Shown: positions 62,934 through 64,000 of the stretch, one piece after another
How the letters are laid out: every line of letters starts with the position of its first letter
How positions within the stretch are numbered: position 1 is the stretch's first letter
Assembly: GCF_008704935.1 (NCBI RefSeq)
Contig: NZ_CP023692.1
Location: 62,001 to 126,000 of the forward strand
DNA: 64,000 nucleotides
Origin: Streptomyces vinaceus
GTDB lineage: Bacteria > Actinomycetota > Actinomycetes > Streptomycetales > Streptomycetaceae
Direction: 5' to 3'
Position numbers and translations under genes: made by a program
The notes under the pieces: model-generated
The model's input: the letters and a program-made list of their open reading frames with translations, nothing else
The model's database searches: none
Told to the model about the DNA's origin: nothing

Positions 62934-64000
62934 TCAGTCCCTCGGCCTCGCAGACGCCTTGGCGCAGAGGTAAGGCCGCGCGAGGAGTAGGCCGGTGGCG
63001 GTCGTGGCGATGCCGAAGTAGACCGGCGCGAGGTGAAGGAAGTCCGTGTAGTGGATCACGCTGTGCACCACGACAGTCGGCAGGAAGCCGGCGACCGCCG
63101 CTACGGCCAGGGTCCAGAACACCCAGGCCTCACCCCGCCGCCAGCCCCACGCGCTGAGCAGCATGATGGCCACCGCGGCGGCCATCAGGGCGCCGCCGAA
63201 CCCGGCGCGGTCATGGGCGACGAACGGCACGAGCCGGGGATTGACGCCTTCCAGCATCTGCGGGCTGGTGTCCAGGAAGGCCAGGTCGGTCGGTACGAAG
63301 ACGCCGGTCAGGCCGACCAGCGAGATCACCGCTCCCCCGACGAGCAGCCCCGCTCCCGTGACGATCAGCAGCAGCTGACCGACCAGAGCCCGTCGGCGCT
63401 CCGGCTCCGGGCCCTCGGGTGCCAGGCGCCACTGCGGTGCGTGCGGGGTCCGGCGGACCCCGGCACGAACATCGGGAACAGGACGACGGTGGTGGCCGTG
63501 TGCAGGGGTTCCACGAAGCCGGTGGCCAGGAAGTAGAAGAAGGTGGGGAAGGCGATCGCGCCCGAGAGCAGATACACCTCGCGGGCCCAGGGCCAGCCGC
63601 GTCTGATCCCGCCCACGGCGAGGCCGCCGTAGAGGGCGCCGATCGCCACCATCGTGCCGGCCATGGTGATCCGGTCGTGCTGGAGGAAGTGCACGAGGTG
63701 GTGGTTGGCGGCATGCAGTTCGTGCAGCGTCATGCCGAGGTAGTCGCGGTCGTACCAGAGCAGCACCGGCCCGAGCGTGATGGCCGCGGCTCCGAGTCCG
63801 GCTCCCGTCATGCCGAGCCCGACGAGCAGCGCCCACCACCAGGCGGGCCAGCGGCGCGGATCGCGGCCGACGTCCCGTAGCGCGGGGGCGGGTGTGGTGG
63901 GCGTGGCTGCCTCGGTGACCCGGGCGAACCAGCCCGGTCCGGCCGCGACGAGCACCCCGGGCCGGGCGAGCACGATGGCGCCCGGCTCCTTGAGCGCGGT
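62934..64000 (-). pseudogene. Polytopic membrane protein, frameshifted, N-terminus off window
   Basis: From the right edge inward one frame runs GAIVLARPGVLVAAGPGWFA, then a membrane segment in WPAWWWALLVGLGMTGAGLG, TLGPVLLWYDRDYLGM, HLVHFLQHDRITMAGTMVAI and YLLSGAIAFPTFFYFLATGF. At the C run 63458-63461 a missing base moves the reading to another frame with LVGQLLLIVTGAGLLVGGAV, VAIMLLSAWGWRRGEAWVFW, and HYTDFLHLAPVYFG, ending at 62934. A further coherent piece in a third frame (RQGVCEAEGLTGNHQRFRLA to a stop at 62782) suggests a possible second indel near 62955-62965. Family not recognised. Confidence 0.65.

Overview
The window is about 70% GC or higher. Its coding frames are strongly G/C-biased at the third codon position, GTG starts are common, and many four-base stop/start overlaps occur. 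Gene content points to Streptomyces or a very close actinomycete: RsbQ/RsbP- and MEDS-type sigma regulators, a DUF2267 pair, an RheA/Hsp18-type heat-shock pair, kinases with C-terminal PQQ propellers, and a DUF6766 cassette. Many genes are frameshifted and several insertion-sequence stubs are present, as expected of a chromosome arm or other accessory region. No rRNA, tRNA, CRISPR array or complete mobile element was recognised.

Layout. 0-6.6 kb: an edge-truncated phosphodiesterase, a broken M20 peptidase, a three-gene cassette (lipoprotein, 27-residue membrane peptide, DUF6766 protein), an SRPBCC protein with a strong terminator, a decayed copy of a gene that is intact at 37.5 kb, and a divergent alcohol dehydrogenase/TetR pair around a palindromic operator. 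6.9-11.5 kb: an NB-ARC/TPR ATPase, two small secreted proteins (one a CBM14 chitin-binding protein) and an IstB remnant. 11.6-14 kb: an RsbQ-RsbP-STAS operon whose phosphatase gene is frameshifted. 14-18.2 kb: mostly decayed DNA. 18.4-21.7 kb: an HTTM/DUF5819 (SdpB/SdpA-like) pair and an ice-binding protein. 22-25.5 kb: a LysE exporter, a decaying second copy of the DUF6766 cassette and an IS5-type stub.

25.6-39.2 kb is a stress-response block: beta-carbonic anhydrase; two overlapping MEDS genes (one with a STAS domain, one with an anti-sigma kinase domain); a PRC-barrel protein; two stand-alone SpoIIAB-like kinases; a STAS protein; CsbD; a SigB/F/G-type sigma factor; two DUF2267 proteins; Hsp20 divergent from a RheA-type repressor with two matching operators; and CorA. 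These genes fit a partner-switching circuit that controls a stress sigma factor, with several of its likely targets next to it.

39.2-45 kb: IS and endonuclease remnants, two hypotheticals and a secreted tripeptidyl aminopeptidase. 45-48 kb: a roughly 1000-residue protein with a tectonin-like propeller and a jacalin-like region. 48.4-56 kb: cyclophilin, then a tandem run of kinase, pseudokinase and kinase, each with a propeller. 56-64 kb: a TPR regulator divergent from an alpha/beta hydrolase, a secreted protein behind a perfect 14-bp inverted repeat, two DNA-ligase remnants, a nucleotidyltransferase, an HSL-type esterase and a frameshifted membrane protein running off the right edge.

At least seven of the disruptions are single-base changes, most of them in or beside short G or C runs. 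Both genuine decay and residual sequencing error must therefore be considered for those genes.
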